Assembly (NCBI GenBank): GCA_011754535.1
Contig: JAAQVN010000001.1
Location: 1,426,001 to 1,490,000, forward strand
Direction of reading: 5' to 3'
Source: Enterobacter asburiae
GTDB taxonomy: Bacteria; Pseudomonadota; Gammaproteobacteria; Enterobacterales; Enterobacteriaceae
DNA: 64,000 nt
Below are positions 60,655 to 64,000 of this stretch, in pieces; the stretch's first letter is position 1, and the number at the start of each line of letters is the position of its first letter. Made by a program: the position numbers and the translations under genes. The notes under the pieces were generated by a model. That model was not told the DNA's origin. It did not search any database and saw only the letters and a list, made by a program, of their open reading frames with translations.

Positions 60655-61365
60655 ATGACCAAAAAGATTTATTTTTATGCACCTGGTACAAACGATTACA
60701 TCAGCCCAACTTTACTTTTCTCAGTTGCCCGGATGACGGTAAATGATGGCGGGGTTCAGTGGTTAGAGACTCAGTGGGTTGGCGGTGGCAATGTTCAGGG
60801 GATGGCTCTTTACACTTCGATTCTTGATGCGGCAATTGCTGCTGAAGTACTGAATCAGGCAGAAACCCCGTCGGAATGGAAGATTTACCCATTCTCTGAT
60901 CTGAACATTACAGAGATGATGATCAACACGAAAGCCCATAAATCACATTACGGCATGATGCTTGTGTTTGGGTTCTCAATCGACGATTTCAGAAACCTTA
61001 TACTTCAATCTGATCTATACCGAACTCTGCAATTCCCTGAATCATTCCCTATCGGTGACGGCTTAGATCCCATCACAAACAAGGTAATCCTGAAATTCGA
61101 TGAATCCCTGTTTGAGGGGATGAATGGTTACTGGCATGAAGAGTTTCTCAGCTACTGTGAATCAATGGAGATCCTGAACTCTCAACCTCTCGACTTCATA
61201 AAAGAACATGCCCGGAATGCTGTATCAACGGCACTTGTCACCGCAACACCGATGATCAGCCCGGCAACGCAATACTGTGTATCCACCTATTCCATCAAAA
61301 AGCAAATGTGGATCGTATCTTCTCTGGCAGTGAATGGTTCCAAACCTGCTAACAAACTTCATTAA
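60655..61365 (+). CDS. Unrecognised 236-residue protein upstream of the PAAR gene (candidate adaptor)
   Basis: Soluble-looking protein starting MTKKIYFYAPGTNDYISPTL behind AGGA, with no signal peptide and no membrane helix. I do not recognise a domain. The N-terminal half is rich in aromatic residues and ends with a short basic tail. It stops 10 bp before the PAAR-protein start, so the two are almost certainly cotranslated. Genes in this position in PAAR/VgrG loci often encode chaperones that load the effector (DUF1795/Eag, DUF4123, DUF2169), but I see no clear likeness to these, so the adaptor role is inference from position only. Confidence 0.7.
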   Translation: MTKKIYFYAPGTNDYISPTLLFSVARMTVNDGGVQWLETQWVGGGNVQGMALYTSILDAAIAAEVLNQAETPSEWKIYPFSDLNITEMMINTKAHKSHYGMMLVFGFSIDDFRNLILQSDLYRTLQFPESFPIGDGLDPITNKVILKFDESLFEGMNGYWHEEFLSYCESMEILNSQPLDFIKEHARNAVSTALVTATPMISPATQYCVSTYSIKKQMWIVSSLAVNGSKPANKLH

Positions 61366-61375
61366 GGATGATTCT

Positions 61376-62779
61376 ATGGCTACTGGTCATTTTTTGAGGA
61401 TTGGCGACAAAACAACGTGCGGCGGTAGTATTCTTTCAGGGTCCCCAAATCACAGCTTTGGAGGGATTGCGACCGCGAGAAATGGCGATTCAGTCTCTTG
61501 TGGTAAAGATGGCAAGGTATACCATATCGCAGGTGGTATACCCACTTACTCGATTCATGGAGTTGCCGCAGCAGGTACCTTGCATAGCCGCAGTACATGC
61601 CCCTGTAACGCAAGTTTCATTTCGTCATTCCCAAATGCTTCCTATTGGGTTGAGGAGAAGAAAGCGGTTAAGGCTGTCCCTGTAGTTACTGCCGCCCCTT
61701 TAGCTGCTCCACCACCAACAAAAGCGGAAGAACCCGTACAGCACGCCCAGACAGCTAAAAAACCACATAAGGAAGAAACTAAACGTGAACCAGTAGATGC
61801 TGGCTTCTGTGTACTTCCTTTCGGTGCTGAAACTGGTGCTTATGAGCGATACTTATTCGAAGGTAGTTCACCAGCAGGTACAAAAGAGCTTTACCGTTCA
61901 CTGAATGGGGAAGGTAAGGAATATAAAGCGGGTTCTATTATGCTTCTTGTTGATCCTGAAAAGCAGGATGATGAACAGATAGCACATATGCAGTCTGCAA
62001 AACAACGTATTGATACAGCATTAGAACCGCTTACACATCAAGAAGCTAACTTCTTACACAATCACTATGGCACAATAGCTAACTTTAGCAACATCGCTGA
62101 TAAAGGCATTGGCCTTGCTGCTGATCCTGTCGGAAAGTACTTCGAGAATATAGAGAAGATCCTGAAAGAAATTCAGGAAACGTACAAAAATACTTACATG
62201 ACAAGAGGGGCCTTGATTGGTGAACAGTTCTATGTGAGACGTACACAATTGTTTAAAGAGCTTGAAAGAGAACTAAAAGTAGGTTTCCTAAACAAGGCTA
62301 TGAAATTTGGCGAGTACACAAAAATAAAAAATGCTCTTGGCTTGTCAACAAGTTCAATTACTCATAAATGGAATGAGACAGGAATAAGTGATATTGATGG
62401 CTATGCTACGCATATAAAACGAGCGGCAAAATATGTAGCAGCTATGAGATATGTTGGCTATGTAGGGATCGGCTTTAGTGCCCTTCATTCTATTAATGAA
62501 ATTAATGAGGCTTGTTCTGTTGGTCGCGAAGATGAATGTACCAAAAAGAAATACACTGAAATAGGTAGTTTTGCAGGTAGCACTGGTGGCGGTATTCTTG
62601 CAGGTGGTATGGCTGTTCCACTTTGTATAGCCATTGGCGTTGGTACGGCTGGGACAGGTGGATTAGTTTGTGCTGTTATCGCTGGAGGGACTTTAGGTTA
62701 TGTTGGTGGGGAAGCTGGCGGCTGGGGGGGCGAAAAGGTAGGAAACACCCTTTATAATGTTATAGAAGGTTCAAAATGA
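61376..62779 (+). CDS. PAAR-domain protein with hydrophobic C-terminal domain, probable type VI secretion effector
   Basis: 467 residues from ATG 61376 (MATGHFLRIGDKTTCGG) behind AAGGATG; the longer upstream frame overlaps the previous gene. Residues 1-85 are a PAAR spike-tip domain: GDKTTCGGSILSGSPNHSF, GIATARNGDSVSCG and GIPTYSIHGVAAAGTLHSRS with CPCNASFIS. Residues about 95-140 are a Pro/Ala/Lys linker. The C-terminal part (141-467) is mostly helical and charged, then has a hydrophobic segment (353-372) and a Gly-rich hydrophobic hairpin (397-447, GGGILAGGMAVPLCIAIGVG and following). This resembles membrane-inserting effector domains, but I recognise no named toxin family. AT-rich, unlike the neighbouring core genes. 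Confidence 0.87.
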   Translation: MATGHFLRIGDKTTCGGSILSGSPNHSFGGIATARNGDSVSCGKDGKVYHIAGGIPTYSIHGVAAAGTLHSRSTCPCNASFISSFPNASYWVEEKKAVKAVPVVTAAPLAAPPPTKAEEPVQHAQTAKKPHKEETKREPVDAGFCVLPFGAETGAYERYLFEGSSPAGTKELYRSLNGEGKEYKAGSIMLLVDPEKQDDEQIAHMQSAKQRIDTALEPLTHQEANFLHNHYGTIANFSNIADKGIGLAADPVGKYFENIEKILKEIQETYKNTYMTRGALIGEQFYVRRTQLFKELERELKVGFLNKAMKFGEYTKIKNALGLSTSSITHKWNETGISDIDGYATHIKRAAKYVAAMRYVGYVGIGFSALHSINEINEACSVGREDECTKKKYTEIGSFAGSTGGGILAGGMAVPLCIAIGVGTAGTGGLVCAVIAGGTLGYVGGEAGGWGGEKVGNTLYNVIEGSK

Positions 62780-63168
62780 ATTCATTGGATCTAATCATAA
62801 TATGTTTAGCTGCAATATTTGTAACTTCACTGGCGTTTTATCTTATCTATGGGAAATTTACGGAATGTAAATTCGATCTTATCGCGGCTAAGTTTAAACA
62901 AAAATTTGGATATACACCATTTTCCATGACTGTTGGTAAAGGTGGAGGCTTTTTCTTTTGGGGATATAAAGAATCCTATCTTATTAGTGCTCTTATATTT
63001 CCTAAGTTTCCAGCGACAAAAAAGACACTGACGGAAGAAGAAGTTTCATTCTTTAAAAGTCTAAAAGCCAGTGAAATATCTTGGTTCTATATCAAATATA
63101 TTGCATTGGTTATCGGATTGTTAAGTTTCATTTGTTTGTTGATTGTACTTAAAGTAAAGCCTGATTAA
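62776..63168 (+). CDS. Two-helix membrane protein, probable immunity protein of the PAAR effector
   Basis: 130 residues starting MNSLDLIIICLAAIFVTSLA. Helix 1 is about residues 5-25 and helix 2 about 105-126, joined by an ~80-residue soluble loop with a Gly/aromatic patch (VGKGGGFFFWGYKESY). Its ATG overlaps the effector stop by 4 bp (ATGA), as is usual for effector-immunity pairs. An inner-membrane protector fits an effector predicted to insert into membranes. I recognise no family, so the function is inferred from position and topology. Confidence 0.75.
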   Translation: MNSLDLIIICLAAIFVTSLAFYLIYGKFTECKFDLIAAKFKQKFGYTPFSMTVGKGGGFFFWGYKESYLISALIFPKFPATKKTLTEEEVSFFKSLKASEISWFYIKYIALVIGLLSFICLLIVLKVKPD

Positions 63169-63258
63169 TGTACTGCCAGATAGAACTTAGTCCTTTGTGG
63201 CATAACTGATAACTAGCTGATTTGTCATGTAAAATATACATTCTTTAGTTTTCTGAGA

Positions 63259-63278
63259 AAAGCCGCGAAAGCGGCTTT
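63259..63278 (+). terminator. Hairpin terminator after the effector-immunity genes
   Basis: Perfect stem AAAGCCGC-GAAA-GCGGCTTT, about 90 bp after the immunity gene. Only a short T stretch follows. Confidence 0.7.
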
Positions 63279-63393
63279 ACTTGTATGTGAATACGAAACC
63301 CGCTTAGGTACTGGTGTAAGTATCCCGCATAATCGTGCCATTCATATTTAGAGATCATCCGGCATAATCACTCTGCCAACGAAGGAGATCGCT
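63279..63393. other. Spacer holding the probable left end of the IS3-type element
   Basis: Non-coding. The two short similar tracts CCCGCATAATCGTGCCA (63322 on) and CCGGCATAATCACTCTGCCA (63359 on) may belong to the left end of the insertion sequence. The exact terminal repeat cannot be set without the right end. Confidence 0.4.
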
Positions 63394-63660
63394 ATGCGTA
63401 AAGCCCGTTTTACTGAGCATCAGATCATCGCTGCGATTAAGTCGGTTGAAGCCGGACGAACCGTTAAAGATGTCTGCCGGGAGGCCGGTATCTCTGAAGC
63501 CACCTACTACAACTGGAAGTCCAGATACGGTGGCATGGAAGCTTCTGATATTAAAAAAATCAAGGATCTTGAGGACGAGAACCGCCGTCTAAAACAGATG
63601 TTTGCCGACCTTAGCCTGGAGAACCGGGCGCTGAAAGACGTTATCGAAAAAAAGCTTTAA
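63394..63660 (+). CDS. IS3-family transposase OrfA
   Basis: 88-residue DNA-binding subunit of the transposase with a helix-turn-helix (about 7-45, TVKDVCREAGISEATYYNWKSRYGG) and a leucine-zipper-like coiled coil (about 55-85, IKDLEDENRRLKQMFADLS). It starts behind AAGGAG at ATG 63394. Its last codons run over AAAAAAAG, where a -1 shift joins it to OrfB. Confidence 0.93.
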   Translation: MRKARFTEHQIIAAIKSVEAGRTVKDVCREAGISEATYYNWKSRYGGMEASDIKKIKDLEDENRRLKQMFADLSLENRALKDVIEKKL

Positions 63661-64000
63661 AACCAGCCTTTAAGCGTGAGCTGGTCACTCATCTGATAAC
63701 GACGTTCGGACTCAGTATTCGTCAGACCTGCCGGAGTCTTCATCTGAGCAGAGCGGTTTACCATTACCGCCCGGATACCACACGTGATGAGCCCGTTATT
63801 GCCGCATTGCAGGCGGTGGCTGAACGATACCCGCGATATGGTTTTCCGAAGCTTTACCAGGTTTTGCGACGGCAGGGATATCCGTGAAATCACAAAAGGC
63901 TCCACCGTATTTACTGTCTGCTGAAGCTGAATTTTCGCCGTAAGGGCAAACAACGGCTGCCGGTACGCAATCCCTCACCACTGGCCACGCCGGAAGCGCT
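63651..64000 (+). pseudogene. IS3-family transposase OrfB, interrupted by TGA
   Basis: In the -1 frame after the slippery site the sequence reads KALKPAFKRELVTHLITTFG, SIRQTCRSLHLSRAVYHYRP and QAVAERYPRYGFPKLYQVLR, the usual N-terminal part of an IS3 OrfB (HTH_21-like region). At 63885-63887 a TGA stands where related transposases have Trp in GYPWNHK; after it the frame continues as NHKRLHRIYCLLKLNFRRKG. The integrase core with the DDE residues would lie beyond the window. The stop makes this copy probably inactive. Confidence 0.82.

Larger units (their letters stand above)
63394..64000 (+). mobile_element. IS3-family insertion sequence, left part (orfA plus start of a broken orfB)
   Basis: An orfA gene is followed by sequence in the -1 frame that reads as an orfB transposase start, overlapping at an A7G slippery tract (63647-63654). 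This is the layout of IS3-family elements with programmed frameshifting. The element runs past the window edge. The OrfA protein resembles the IS407-type group (MRKARFTEHQIIAAIKSVEA, YYNWKSRYGG); subgroup is tentative. Confidence 0.88.

Noticed and set aside
60488..63278. Two similar hairpins (GCGAAAGCGGC) flanking the effector cassette as possible mobile-element ends
   Set aside because: Each has terminator form (GAAA loop) and a common sequence; they are direct-oriented, not terminal inverted repeats, and no target duplication was found.
63657..63953. 98-codon minus-strand frame at the right edge
   Set aside because: Opposite the IS orfB region; the plus strand in the -1 frame shows clear transposase sequence.

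Overview
The window is a chromosomal segment of a gamma-proteobacterium of the order Enterobacterales. Gene content, gene order and protein lengths match the speF-to-modC part of the Escherichia coli map almost gene for gene. Mid-to-high GC, small sequence differences from E. coli throughout and the intergenic repeat types point to Enterobacter or a close relative (inference; the species cannot be fixed from sequence reading alone).

Layout. 1-2,250: 5' part of inducible ornithine decarboxylase speF (cut by the window edge) with its ornithine-sensing leader peptide gene speFL. 2,248-10,135: kdpFABC-kdpDE, high-affinity K+ uptake and its two-component control, with a KdpE-type operator. 10,343-16,530: ybfA, an unassigned small ORF, phrB, ybgI, pxpBCA (5-oxoprolinase), nei and a REP pair. 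16,534-28,290: the TCA block, gltA facing away from sdhCDAB-sucABCD, ending in a 3' UTR in the SdhX position. 28,289-33,794: mngR / mngAB (mannosylglycerate uptake and hydrolysis). 34,078-37,570: cydABX-ybgE (cytochrome bd-I). 37,719-43,314: ybgC-tolQRAB-pal-cpoB (Tol-Pal envelope machine). 43,476-44,088: five-gene tRNA array (Lys-Val-Lys-Lys-Lys). 44,158-48,812: nadA-pnuC, zitB, ybgS, aroG. 48,830-54,290: gpmA and galETKM with both Gal operators. 54,271-59,598: modEF, acrZ and modABC.

Break in synteny. At about 60,081 the conserved chromosome stops inside ybhA: only the C-terminal part of this HAD phosphatase remains and the sequence becomes visibly AT-richer. The next ~3.2 kb holds a small secreted protein, an unrecognised 236-residue protein, a PAAR-tipped protein with a long C-terminal domain ending in a glycine-rich hydrophobic hairpin, and a two-helix membrane protein overlapping it by 4 bp. 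This has the architecture of a type VI secretion PAAR effector, its immunity protein and possibly a loading adaptor. I recognise no named toxin family in the C-terminal domain. An IS3-family element follows; its orfB is broken by an in-frame TGA before the window ends.

Most of the window is core metabolism with well-conserved regulatory sites (CRP, KdpE, FNR, MngR-like, NadR, TyrR, Fur, GalR/GalS, ModE). The accessory part worth pursuing is 60,082-64,000. The most notable small features are speFL, KdpF, CydX, AcrZ, the 35-codon ORF at 10,911 and the long inverted repeat between sdhB and sucA.
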